In this document: in pieces, positions 12,590 through 23,310 of the stretch
How positions within the stretch are numbered: position 1 is the stretch's first letter
Layout: each line of letters begins with the position of its first letter
NCBI RefSeq assembly: GCF_024586455.1
Contig: NC_065919.1
Location: 25,644,839 to 25,708,838, forward strand
Source of the DNA: Bactrocera neohumeralis
Taxonomy: Eukaryota > Arthropoda > Insecta > Diptera > Tephritidae
Reading direction: 5' to 3'
Length of the DNA: 64,000 bases
Made by a program: the position numbers and the translations under genes
The notes under the pieces: generated by a model
Databases searched by the model: none
Seen by the model: only the letters and a program-made list of their open reading frames with translations
Told to the model about the DNA's origin: nothing

Positions 12590-14270
12590 CAAATTTCTCG
12601 ATAAATCGTCTACCTCGATCACTGGTTTGTTAAATGAAAATCCCTATTTTAATGTTAAATATAGTTATGTTTATTTATAATTTCAACAACTTAACGCTTA
12701 ACTACTCATATTCGAATGAACAACCTCGTATTTATCTCGTCACCCACTTGTTGATGAATACATCCACTAGTGACTCAGCCTTTCGATTAAGAATTGGGCA
12801 TACTTGACTATAAAAACATGTCGATTTCCTAATTTATTGGTGGGAGTTGAACCATCTACATCTACGCCAATTCGCTCAAATGGCGAACACGCTTTGTGTT
12901 GCTTTATCTGATCATGAATTCTGGACCTAGACCCTTTAACTGCAATGCTTTAAGGGAGTATTCTTGTCTAGGATTTTGAAAAAATCGAATTTTTTTTGCA
13001 TATCTTGAAAGTTTAGACTTTCAAAGATATGACCTTGGAAGGATTTTTCAAAATTCGACTTATTTTCGGAGATACAGCCGATTTTGTGACGTGGCGTCCG
13101 TGTTCACTAGAATTTTCTCCTAAACTTTAAACGCGTTTTTCTCAAAACTGAATTTTTCGGAACGATACCCACCGTTTCTCAGGTTCTACTAGACCGATTT
13201 ACTTGAAATTTTTATCGAGTCTTCTTTGTAGGCTTGTCTATGGTTGGAACTAGCCCCATCCCCAAATTTTTATTTTTATTATTTTTAAAAAAATCGAAAT
13301 AGTCAGAAAAAGTGATCCAAAAAACTTTTTTTCAGGCAGTCGCCATTTTGTGAAAAAAAAAAAATTTCCCACTTCTCCGTAGTTCCGGCCATTGCGACAT
13401 TATTCTAGATTAATAATCTTTTTTTTTTGGTTTCAGATAACTAGGAGGGTTGAAATCATGGGTATGGTCACGTGGAAATTTTTAGAGACCCCCCACTTCG
13501 TCAGCTCATAATTTTTGAAATTTTTTACTTATTTTTGTTTTTAATATTTTTCTGTACTCTTCTAAAATTAACAAATAACTAATAAAAAAATGGATACTAA
13601 AAATATTAATTGCCTTTTTTTACGACACTTTAAAAATTACCTGAAATTCATGCTTCTAGACTAGAAACCCCTTAATTTCTCTAAGATTGGCAATTAGCCT
13701 TCATTTGGTACTTAGTCCAGCTCGATTGGAACTTCAGGACTTCTAACCTTCGGAACAATAATAAGTACTCGGAAGTTTTGCCCATCTTCGGATTTCATAC
13801 TCGATGCAAGCAGCCACACATAAACTTTAAACTGCTCTGCTCTGCTCAAATTGCTTAGTGACTCGGTTTACTGCAGCTATTTCTCCTCTCGTTGTACATT
13901 TGATCACCTCCACTTCCCAAACCACGTTGCTCAAGCTCCTTTTTCAGTTGTGGAATCTTCAGATCGTTAAACTTTGCCATTTTCGAATAATTTTCTCCTT
14001 GGGAATTTGTGAGAAAATTCCACTTCTGACACCAATTTTATCGGATTTCTCGATAAATTGTCTACCTTGTAACTCCCTCTTGAGTTCGATCACTGGGTTG
14101 TTAAACAATTTCAAGGGGGAAACATCCATATTCGTAAAATACTGTACACTACCTTCTATGAATTCGCCGTGGGCCGAATGATATGATTTTATCGATAACA
14201 TTTGGTAATCCGCTTTCAGTGTTGCTTTAAGAGCATTATCTAACACAATACTTTGGTCAGAGTTCAAATA
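12590..14270 (-). mobile_element. Decayed Ty3/gypsy LTR retrotransposon remnant
   Basis: Three parts appear in the expected order on the minus strand. An LTR end (about 14270-14029) shares the word TTTCTCGATAAATNGTCTAC and the CGATCACTGG.TTGTTAAA block with a second LTR end at 12590-12640. Next comes a tRNA-Leu-type primer site (TGGTGTCAGAAGTGG, about 14034-14020). It is followed by the start of a gag-like frame (MAKFNDLKIPQLKKELEQRG, ATG at 13981) that soon meets a stop. A piece of integrase core (CSPFERIGVDVDG, about 12910-12850) follows near the second LTR. Protease, reverse transcriptase and RNase H are missing, and the copy is dead. An unrelated AT-rich repeat sits inside it. Confidence 0.75.
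12940..13690. repeat. Unclassified AT-rich non-coding repeat inside the gypsy remnant
   Basis: About 750 bp with an A/T-run texture (CGAATTTTTTTTGCATATC, CTCAAAACTGAATTTTTCGG), no long open frame and no similarity to gypsy coding sequence on either side. It interrupts the gypsy copy between the gag start and the integrase piece, which suggests a later non-autonomous insertion. I did not find its ends or a target duplication. Confidence 0.35.
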
Positions 14271-17170
14271 TTTAAAATATTTTCTTTACCAATTATTATC
14301 AATTAAATAGTCTAATATAATATATAAAATAACATTATTTTTTTGTCTTGTATTTCAAAACAAAAAAATTCAAAAACATGCAATATTAAAGTTTGAGATA
14401 AAAAGTTCCGTTTTTAAGAAGTAGGAGTAGAATTGCGGTGTCCTATCGCATAGCTGTCTTTTGGACCGAAATTTAAAATTTGCTTTTACCACCCAGTCAA
14501 AAGCCGAATTTGTATACTCCATTCGAATTTTGTAAATTCCTTTGTTGGATTTTATTATTAACGGAAATTAACACGCGAAAACATCTTCTAAATTGGTGTT
14601 ATTTAGTGCGCTATTTGAGTGGTGGAAACAAATAATAAGGAAATTTACAGGTAAATAAGAAGCCTGATTTTATGACAGTGAATGTAATTAATTAAATAAA
14701 ATAGTGAGGTAGGTTGAAAATAAGTATTTATAATATTTGCGAAAAATCGATTATACCTGAATTGTGGTAGAGAAAGTTTGAATTGCATACCACAAGTTGA
14801 GGTTTGGTTCATCATTAATTGGGTTAGGGGGAATGCACAGACATATGCATAAAATGCATCCAATATGGCTCCCGTTGAGTTTTTGTAGTTTGAAATTAGC
14901 AAAGTAAAAATAGCTGCGAGCTGTGACGGTGCTTGCAAGTTGAGCAAGTAAGGCGACATTTGGTTGTTCCACAAGCGTACCGAAGATGTCCAAAATACCA
15001 GCGGATTTTTTATTTGCTCGTTTGTGTGCGTATGTTATCATGCTTCGACTATGCCGTTTTTGGTGCACTTCCATTTTTGTCGGCTTGTTTGGTTGCCCCT
15101 CAGACTGTTGCCTTTTTTTCGTAATGTTCTCCAGCTGTCATTTACGATAGCAGCTGCAAAATTAATATAGGGAGTATCATTTACTGTCGTTCGAGTTTCT
15201 TCAGTCAGTCAATCAGTTGTAGCTTTGACGAAGCTTTTTTTTGTTCGCCTGGTTCAAAACCAGATATAATCGGTTCGGTCAAGTTTTACAATAAACGTAT
15301 GGAAGAACTTCAATTCGATTTGAATTGGCACATACTGTGTATTTGTAATCAAGTACAACAACTATGTTAGTAGCCTGTAGCGTTGGTAAGAGGTAATGCA
15401 AAGTCATAGAACGGAAACCGGGGCAAAGTGAATAATTTTTATTATTTTTGGCTCAGGTACGTAAATATTGTCTGATTCATCGTTCAAAATATTACTAGCA
15501 CATAAGTACGTAAAAGCTGAGTATAGTTTATAGAAAAGAGTTACATTTGAAAATAGTCTTACAACAGTTACATATAAATAACTTGATGAATTCCGCTACA
15601 GTGACAATTTACGTGTTAAGATAAATTTTCAAATAATCCAATTTTTGTAAAATATGCATAGAGATATGTTCATAAAAGCAAAACGGCTGAAAAATTTTTG
15701 ACTAGTAGCAATATTTTCAAGTAATTAAAGCATTAATATGTATTTATATCAAATCAGAAATCTTTTCATAGGATTTAGGAAAAGGCTGAAGTATATACAT
15801 ACATAATTAACAATTCTGTAATAACTAACTATTTGGAAATTACTGGTAAAGACATTCTCATTGGCTACTTCTTACAGTACCAATATTTTATATAAACGCT
15901 TTCAAAATGCGTTACCGATCGTTAGAATTCATTGACGGGACAAATGATTGTGTGCTTTGTTTTGTGGTTGTGACTTTTAAATAAATTGGCTTGTACATGT
16001 CCTCAAGTACTGGTCTTTTTTCTATCTCCGTAATGTTGATCTGGAACTGACCGCCAGGATAAGCGAATCCGAATCCCTGTTCCAAATATGACTTTAATAG
16101 CTACATATGTATACCTACCATGTATAGTGATTTAGTGGAAGCCTTAGGTGTTAGGGAAATAAAGTGATGTAGTTATCGCTGTCGTATCGTAATATTATAC
16201 TTATATTTAGATTATTTCGTAACATTTACATATCTGAGGGATAAAAATATATTGTCAGTTATAAAACTTTTAATTTTGGGAAACACTATTTAGTACAAAC
16301 TCTATAAACCAACTTTTAATATTAGCATTTGAGAATATACACAAACGTATATACATAGATGTATTTACTTCACATACATATGTATGTTATATACATACAT
16401 ATGTGTAACAAAAGTACATATTTTCATAAATACCATCGAATTACGAGGTTTTCGCACTCGCATGAGTTCATTGTTTTCCTGTAAATCATTGCTTCCCCTA
16501 TACATACAGTCATGGACAGGGAAATAGCATACTTTGAGCATGAAATAAACCTACGTTTATTATTAATATAAACAGAAAACAAGTTGATTTTTTTTTCATT
16601 AGCAAAGCATAAATTTATGAATAAGTAAGTTTGTACAAAAAACTAAAAAGATTTTTCAGTAGGTCTTTTAAAATAATTTATTGAGTCTGCAATTGCGTCT
16701 TTATCTTCGGACATAGAAATAACACAGTAGGAGTAGGAAGTGGTATTGCTTTTAAGCATTCACAACGTTAAAACTTTGTAGTGTGTTCACAAAACTAAAA
16801 ACTGCAATTGGCCTAACACTGTTTTCTTCATAACTGTAATGTTGCAGCAATAAAGTTGCATGAAATGTTGCCAGCGGGTTTACATTTATCTTTTGAGAGA
16901 GGACTTGTCATGACAAACAATACACTTGTAATATTATCCAGAGCTACCGACTAGTCGCCAGCAATTCTCCACCGCCCATAAATGATGTCACTCTACATGT
17001 GTCTAGCATATAACTAAGTAGTAGGGGGAACTTCCATCTTTATCTCTAAGTATACATTTACATTTACGTATATATATTTTGGATGTTTGTGTTTTATATA
17101 TTGTTAAGTACATATAAATCCGAACGAGAGTTGGTAGTATGTTCTGCATCGGTGTATGAAATGCGTATTT
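14271..17170. other. Gene-poor interval, short frames only
   Basis: This holds no convincing coding region. Overlapping frames of about 60-109 codons at 14645-15170 on both strands show no domain. A candidate initiator lies at 15201. At 16507-16533 the words CAGTCATGGACAG..AAATAG look like one end of a Tc1-like element, and a similar word occurs at 17192. Confidence 0.45.
15195..15385 (+). promoter_or_regulatory. Candidate + strand initiator and first exon
   Basis: TTCAGTCAGTC at 15200-15210 contains the arthropod initiator TCAGT. A good donor (TTG|GTAAGAG) follows near 15383. It points toward the Jupiter/HN1-like gene, whose coding exon has an acceptor just upstream at 20120, so it could be a distal promoter for it. 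This is inference from motifs only. Confidence 0.25.
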
Positions 17171-17403
17171 TGTGCATAAGGTACATAAATGCAGTATCGG
17201 ACAAAAAAATAAGGACACAATAAAGTAATATTCGATTGCAAATTATTTCGTTTCTGCAAAAAAAAAAAACAAACGGCTAGTAACTTCGCAACCAAATCGG
17301 TTTTTGGGAATACCCCGAATACTCTAATTTGAAGCGTGTGAATGGGAAAAATAAAATAAGAATAATTTTATTTCGTGTCAATTACAGCCAGGTGCATATA
17401 ATT

Positions 17404-17990
17404 TCACACTTTACGTAAAGAAAAATGGGTTGGGCGAAGCATTGCTACACGAAAGAGATGCAAATAGTAAAAACACTGAGAAAAGAAGGTCAAAGTATTC
17501 GACAGATTGCAAGATTTATTGAAGATTTTCCACATTTCTGCACCAAGCCCTAAACCTCACTGCAAAAGGAGTAGGTGCAAGCGCAGACGATAATTTCATT
17601 AGAACTGCATCGTTGCGAGATCCATTCAACTCAGCTGTTGCAATTAGGGAGGAGACTGGACCTTAAATTTGTGTTCAATTAGGAGACGCCTAGTTGAATA
17701 TAAGCTTTATAGAAGATCAGCCTGCAAAGTGTCGTTATTGACACAGAGACATCGAGTTCGCTAAAACTTATGTCGAATGGAATGGTCCAATAAATGTAAA
17801 AATTGTCGTAACGTACTATGGCCAGACGAAAGCATGGTCAATTTAGTTGGAAGTGATGGTAATCATTGGTTAAGACGTCCTAAAAATGCAACATTTCACC
17901 GCAAGGGGCTTTTGTATTGAATAAAACAAAAGATGAACAGATTTATTTACGTCATACTCAATGAAGTTATTCTGAGGAAACTACAGACCT
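17404..17990 (+). mobile_element. Tc1-like transposase relic
   Basis: A start-like segment (MGWAKHCYTKEMQIVKTLRK, then EGQSIRQIARFIE) matches the helix-turn-helix N-terminus of Tc1-type transposases. Further on, in shifting frames, come pieces resembling the middle of the same family (LRRRLVEYKLYRRSACK around 17675-17725; NHWLRRPKNATFHRK around 17862-17906). Stops and frame changes are frequent. The right end is broken by a jockey-like fragment. A possible left inverted-repeat end lies at 17192. No intact transposase remains. Confidence 0.6.
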
Positions 17991-18350
17991 GTCAGAACAC
18001 TGCACCCCGCCACTACAGAATGCCTTTTGATGTCTCCCATTGAACATCTACACAGTGAGACGCTTATGCTCCCAGTTAAGGAGCATGAACCTGAAGAGCA
18101 TCAAAAGGTCATTCCTGGATTACGTCGACGACGTTCGACAGGTACTGCTGGTGAATGGCAACGACCCATCGCAATGAAGAGCTCATGCGTCGGTTCCTCA
18201 GGAATTGAATAATCATATAGAATGATACTGATCTAACACCTTCTTTTTCGAAACAGCACGTTTCTTGGGCCTACCGTTAGATGACATCGACGACAACACA
18301 AATGACATTTACCATCCCAACGGGGATTAGATTTCCGTTAAAACAACAAC
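17991..18350 (+). mobile_element. Jockey-like non-LTR retrotransposon, 3' end fragment
   Basis: Residues LLMSPIEHLHSETLMLPVKE at about 18023-18085, then the C-terminal words ARFLGLPLDDIDDNTNDIYH at about 18258-18320, belong to the C-terminus of a widespread dipteran jockey-type ORF2. A short 3' UTR and an AACAACAAC tail follow at 18342-18353. The 5' part is missing. The fragment sits inside the Tc1-like relic, and the words just after its tail (from 18352) repeat words found at 17875, before it. Confidence 0.65.
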
Positions 18351-18440
18351 AACGTCCTAAAAATGCAACATTTCACCACAAGGGTCTTTTGTAGAATTCA
18401 ATATGAAGTTATTTATTTTTGTAGAAATGAACAAAAGATT
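18351..18440 (+). repeat. Second copy of a Tc1-relic segment flanking the jockey-like fragment
   Basis: The 39 bases at 18352-18390 (ACGTCCTAAAAATGCAACAT...) repeat 17875-17913 with about two mismatches. The similarity continues loosely in both copies (TATGAAGTTATT, GAACAAAAGAT). This looks like a duplication made when the jockey-like fragment inserted, but it is longer than a usual target-site duplication. Confidence 0.5.
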
Positions 18441-19864
18441 GGAAGCGTTAGATCGAAAAAAAAGAGGAATGGTGGAGGGCAATCCAATAAACTTAGTATT
18501 TCATACCCCACAGTACTTGTAGTGCCCTAGTGGGCTCAATGTTAAAAGTGTGCCAAGCTGGGTTAAAAAAACAAAGTCTTTTTAACAAAATATTGAATAA
18601 GCACATAATTGTTCCTTCCGTTTTAATCATATTTATTAATTATTTGAAGTTTTCAGTTTCAGGATAACATTTAATAATAAATTTTTATATTCTTGCAACA
18701 TATTGCTACAGAGTACTACTATGAGGAAAAAATAGTAAGACTTTGTTAAAACTTACAAATTTTTCATTTATTCTTCAATGTATGGGACATACAATTGAAA
18801 TTCAAAGAGAATCCTTTCCTAATAATTGTAACTTTGTGTATCAAAAATGAGTCAGTACTTCCCTGAGCCCCCTTATAGTTAATATAAAGACTTTCGAACT
18901 TCCTGGTGACTTTATACTGCATATGCGAGCCAATATGTTAGTTATCTTAATAAAATTGAGAGAGCGTATTTAAATGCTGACTTTGTGCATTTGGACAAAA
19001 ACTTCACCTAGTCCCCATACAAATAATGTCATGCACCAGTTTTTAGTATGTGGCATAATAGTTAATAGATACCTTCAGGTATTTACCTGGCTTTAATTCT
19101 TGCAAGTTGCAAGAATATAAGCGATTTGAGAATTTTGTTGGGTCTCACAGTTTCAGTAAGATGGACTGATACGTCGGAGATCACTGCTAGTGTACTATTT
19201 TGAAATGCCATATCAGTTCTAGACTACTCACTCTAAATTACCTGTATATTGCCTTTTATTCTTAATATTACATTTAATATGAATGTACTATGTCGAAATC
19301 AAGACACTTAAATATTACCTAAGCAACATCATAATTATGAGACCTTATTTATTTGTTTTTATTACCCTTAGAAAAGTTATTAGGTTGCTCTATATAACCG
19401 TTTTTTATTTTCATTCGTTTTAATTTTTTTTTCCATTTTTTATATTTTAAAGTAGTTTTTATTCGGTTGCGCTGATAGTATACCTTAACCCACCAATTTC
19501 TTGGTTGTTCTACTATATTAGTGAATCACTGTGATGCTGATGAATGTTTATGTATAATGTATAAGTATATGTATATGTTAATATACATACAATATGCACA
19601 CGTATGTATGTACTAATGTTGCGATTGGCAGTGAGTGGCCAATTTTATTTTGGCACAGACACAAGAGAGAACATTGAAAATAAAAACAACAAAAAGTGTT
19701 GTGAAAGTTTTCGCTGTTGATTTTGCTTTGTTATTATTGTATTCACTGGTTTACTATTACCATCATTGTCATTGTTACTAATGTTGTTAACATTGTTGTT
19801 GGTGTGGTTACTTTAGATGCGCCGCTGCGGCAACTAACTGTATACGCTTGAGTGCGGCTAGCAG
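18441..19864. other. AT-rich interval without recognisable genes
   Basis: No open frame with a recognisable domain on either strand. ATGTATATGTATATG-type runs lie at 19560-19620. From about 19640 the composition changes toward CA and GTTGTT words that are common in promoter-proximal fly DNA, leading into the candidate promoter at 19870. Confidence 0.45.
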
Positions 19865-20220
19865 CGCGCCAGTCAGTCAGCCAGACAGTGAGAGTCATTT
19901 GTCGGGCCTGCCGTTGCCTGGGGTGTTGTCTATGATTCAGTTAGTTTATGTCAGTCTACCAGTCGTGCTGTTTCGCTTAACTTGGCCAGTTATTTCGGTA
20001 TAAGCGTTTGTGATTCAATTAGCTTAATTTAATACTTTTTACACCGATTATTTGTATATACAAAATGCGTGTAGATATTTTTATTAAAAATTATATCTTT
20101 GTTTCCATTGTTTTTGCAGACTCACAACATCTACTGTGTTCATTAAAGCCTGTATCTGCTGCAGTGTATCATCTTTCGCATAAGAGCAAATTATCTCACC
20201 TTTAAAAGGACAATTAATCA
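19865..20220 (+). promoter_or_regulatory. Candidate promoter and 5' UTR of the Jupiter/HN1-like gene
   Basis: GCCAGTCAGTCAGCC at 19868-19882 contains tandem TCAGT initiator words in a GC-richer patch. A polypyrimidine stretch and TTTTTGCAG acceptor end at 20120, so the leader may be spliced from a donor such as CG|GTATAAG near 20000. The ATG at 20221 has a good fly context (ATCAATG). The exact start site is not shown. Confidence 0.4.
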
Positions 20221-20607
20221 ATGAATATGACTTCCACCGAAACTCGTTGCGGCCTTACTTGCAGCACTCGTCCATCCAGCCGTGTTCTAAAGCCACCTGG
20301 CGGCGGTCACTCCAATATCTTTTCTGAGCCCGAGGTCGCCGTTAATGCGCCACGTCCGAAATACAATCAACAAAACTCTTCCAACATGAATGCTTGTATG
20401 AATTCGACAGATCCAAATCAAAAGGTGGAGAAACTACGCGAAGAGATCACACACAATAAACAAGTCCAATCGGAGCCTGAAACACAAAAGGCCAGCACGG
20501 CTGCCACCACACCTACTGGCGGTCCGGCTAGTCAGACTGGCGGCAATGAACAACAGTCACGCGGCCGTGTGCCTCCCGGCGGTTTCTCTTCTGGTGGCTT
20601 CTGGTAA
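20221..20607 (+). CDS. Jupiter/HN1 (JPT) family microtubule-associated small protein
   Basis: A single-exon frame of 128 residues with an upstream splice acceptor, so the 5' UTR is probably spliced. The N-terminal block SSRVLKPPGGGHSNIF (residues 19-34) and the C-terminal PPGG repeat (RVPPGGFSSGGFW, residues 116-128) are hallmarks of the Jupiter/HN1/JPT1 family: small, disordered, phosphorylated proteins, with Drosophila Jupiter binding microtubules. The middle is rich in Asn, Gln, Ser and Thr. There are no signal peptide or membrane segments. Length fits the family (HN1 about 150 residues). Function as a microtubule-associated protein is inferred from the family. Which of the fly paralogues it corresponds to is not settled from sequence memory alone. 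Confidence 0.85.
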   Translation: MNMTSTETRCGLTCSTRPSSRVLKPPGGGHSNIFSEPEVAVNAPRPKYNQQNSSNMNACMNSTDPNQKVEKLREEITHNKQVQSEPETQKASTAATTPTGGPASQTGGNEQQSRGRVPPGGFSSGGFW

Positions 20608-21540
20608 AGGGCCGGCAGTTGAGTAGAGTGTGGTGATGCGATAGTAGCACTTCACGAACAAAATAATATAAAATATTTAACAATATTATTTGTACGCATC
20701 GTACAAATTGCAACAACAATAACAATCGCATTTACTTCGACTATTCGCTCCTCTCTACACAAACAACTAAATAATTGCTTGTTACAGCGTCTCTCAGCTG
20801 CAGCAATGGAAAATTAAAGAAATTCACAAATTTCAAATATACTTCCTTCCTAATCTATATGTATTGCCTTTGTGTGACAAAAATTATTATAATTATAAAT
20901 AACTTAATTAAAGATAAAAGCCAATTACTATCCCTTAAACCAAAGTGCAGTGGGCGTGTGCGTGTGTCAGTTGAACGAAGTTATTTTTGCATTAAAAATG
21001 AAAAAAAAAATTAAATTTTTTCGTAGTACTTTGTTCTCTTTGTCTGTTTTTGACTAATAGCGCTATGACGCGCTTGCCATGACATTTGTAGAACTATTTA
21101 CTGCCTGCGCGCGCTCACATTCTCGGCTCTTTTGTACTTATAATTATATTTAATTTATATGTATATTCTGTATGTTATATATACGTGAACAAACCAGTTT
21201 CTATATAAATTGGATACTTATGCATTTTCGGCTGACCGTAAGAAAATTATGGAAAATACACTTTACAAAGTATTTATGCTTTGAAGTTATTTACATTTTT
21301 TCAAAAGATAAAAAATATATACAAGAACAAATATACATAAGTTTGATTTTCGTATCCCAAAAAAAAAGTGTTTTTTTATTTTTCTAACACTCTTAGAATG
21401 TTCAAGTTTCAAGTTAATTATTTTCATTCGACGGGTTCGGACTTGGTTTCATGGGCAATGCAATGAGGTGATTAAAGTCATGCGGAAGCTCAATGCGGTA
21501 ACGTATAGGTTTCATATGAATTTCAGGGTCAGTTCTGAAT
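20608..21540 (+). other. 3' UTR and downstream spacer of the Jupiter/HN1-like gene
   Basis: This starts with the 3' UTR of the 20221-20607 gene and becomes AT-rich, with AATTAAAGAAATT- and AATTAAATTTT-type stretches that could hold a polyadenylation site. No other coding signal. From about 21414 the sequence merges with transposon-derived DNA. Confidence 0.45.
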
Positions 21541-21712
21541 AAGCATGAATGTATCCCATCAGAAGCACTAACCTCTCCATACCAATGGGATAGTGCACTC
21601 TGTAAAATTACAGAATGCCTCTTGATGGCTCCCACCCAACCCTTACACTGTGAGGCCCATATGCTTCCGGTTAAGGAACAGAACAAATTACTCTCCAAGC
21701 AGTTTCTGCTGG
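21541..21712 (+). mobile_element. Jockey-like fragment, related to that at 18 kb
   Basis: The frame reads LLMAPTQPLHCEAHMLPVKE, then QNKLLSKQFLL, the same ORF2 region as the fragment at 18023-18085 but a different copy. It stops abruptly at 21712, where the tail of an oppositely oriented non-LTR element begins. Confidence 0.6.
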
Positions 21713-22090
21713 TATTAGATTAGATTAGATTATTACATGAGGATTGCATCGCGACCTTAAGTCTATTGAGCCCTCTACTACATCACAAAGACTCACATAG
21801 CCTCAGCATATTGATTAAGTCCAATATTCTGCTGGGTGCTAGCGCAGCGATGTGATCCCTATTTGGAAGCATGGATCCAGTCTACAGACGGCTGTGGAGT
21901 CGATTAGCAGATGTTCTGGTGTTTCAGGCTTCCTGACGCAGAACCGGCAATTCACGCAAGAAGCTAATCCCATGTTGTGTAAATGGTTTTTCAGCTTGCA
22001 GTGGCCAGTGTAAAATACGACCAGTAACCTGAGTTTATTTATCCATAGGGAGGTTAATTGCAGATTTGAAGCTGCTGAGATTGTAAGCGG
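21713..22090 (-). mobile_element. 3' end of the RNase H-bearing non-LTR family, copy 1
   Basis: Reading the minus strand, a degenerate C-terminal coding region is followed by the 3' UTR words GGGCTCAATAGACTTAAGG and a tail of repeated TAATC units (21715-21735). The same 3' end, with different tail units, occurs in the copies at 29.3 kb and 39.4 kb. The 5' part is missing. Confidence 0.65.
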
Positions 22091-22098
22091 AAGGACTA

Positions 22099-22201
22099 GT
22101 GCGCGTATATATACACAAGCAGACGGGTATGACTAAACCGACTCAGCTCGTCACGTATACGGTGTACGACGTTTCTTTTCTTGTGGGTGTTACAATGTTA
22201 A
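22099..22201 (-). repeat. HINE/DINE-1 fragment
   Basis: CGCGTATATATACACAAGCAG, ACCGACTCAGCTCGTCACGTA and TTGTGGGTGTTACAATGTTA follow the order of the HINE at 26.2-26.8 kb (same orientation), but the rest of the unit is deleted. Confidence 0.6.
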
Positions 22202-22474
22202 CGATATTCCTTGATAATTTCAACAAAAGCACATACTTTAATATCAGATAGTTAATGCTAAATCATGAAAAGCTCAGAATAATTAAGTGGAGTTGACGAA
22301 AAAGAGTTGATTAACTGAACTTTATTAACTAATTCTGAAGGTCATAGCTTCATTTAGTTTCATTATAATAATTTGCCTGAATTAAAGCTGAAAATGAGTG
22401 AAGGAAATCGGTCTAGATCCTGGTCTAAACCCCATATCTGTAATATAATGATTTCTGATTGAGTAGTTGGTTGG

Positions 22475-23310
22475 TTGTTCATGGCCGGCGTGGTTATCAC
22501 AAGAGCTTTTAAGAGTATGACATGGACACAATCGATGCTTATTAAGAGATGGATTATAGCTTCAAATGAGTTAGCGACACCAACAAGCTGTAGAGAGAGG
22601 GACCCCTCAATGAGGTGTCTTTTCCCGGTTCAATGGGTGGTGTTTAACGAAATACTACTTCAACTCAAAGAAGAAGGAGCGGAAGCTATAGCACGTACTG
22701 ATGACCTGGTGTTAATGGTATTACGACTGTTTCTTTCCACAATCAGTAAGAAAAGATTAAAAAAGCTTATATGGCGTATTACACGTTCCAGAAAATATTA
22801 AGGAGCTGGGGTCTAAAACCTAATAAGTCATATGGATATATAAGGACGTCATTAGACCAATTTTTACATATGGAGGCACTGGTTTGGTGATCAGCATTGA
22901 AGAAACAATACAATATAAGAAAAATAAATGGAATACAGAGAGCAGCCTGTGCCGGAGAATATATTTAGTAGGGCAGGAGGATACTAACTCAATCTATACT
23001 GAGGGGTTCAAAATAGGCTGCGCAGTAAGGACGGGGGTACACTTTGATATTTCTCTATCCATTTACCAAACTCAGCTATCACACTCTAAGCGGAATTCCT
23101 GTGGAGTTTTACTGAATAACTATAAGGGGATACTGAAAGTTACCGTATACACAGGTATCCTGGCTACCTTTGCCATTGCTAGTCAACAAAAGAAGGAAAA
23201 CTTTGAGCTCCCTGGCAGGTCAACCCCGTTTGACCATAACTTGGGTTCCAGGACACAGACATATTTTCGGCAATGAAAAAGCAGACGATTTGATCAAGTT
23301 AGAAGCTCTA
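22475..23310 (+). mobile_element. R1-like non-LTR retrotransposon relic (RT and RNase H pieces)
   Basis: A frame at 22600-22800 carries reverse-transcriptase features: VVFNEILLQLKEEGAEAIA followed by DDLVLMV, the position of the YADD catalytic box, with the Tyr-Ala changed. After several stops and frame changes come RNase H pieces, ending in TWVPGHRHIFGNEKADDLIK (about 23234-23300). The family is close to R1/LOA-type ORF2 but differs from the copies at 29 and 38 kb. It is a dead copy. Confidence 0.6.

Noticed and set aside
14645..15170. Overlapping 60-109 codon frames on both strands near 15 kb
   Set aside because: They overlap each other in several frames, with no domain, splice partner or codon bias. 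They may be part of a non-coding leader only.
22475..22801. 108-codon + frame as an independent host gene
   Set aside because: Its residues match the RT region of an R1-like non-LTR element, and downstream frames carry RNase H pieces of the same element.
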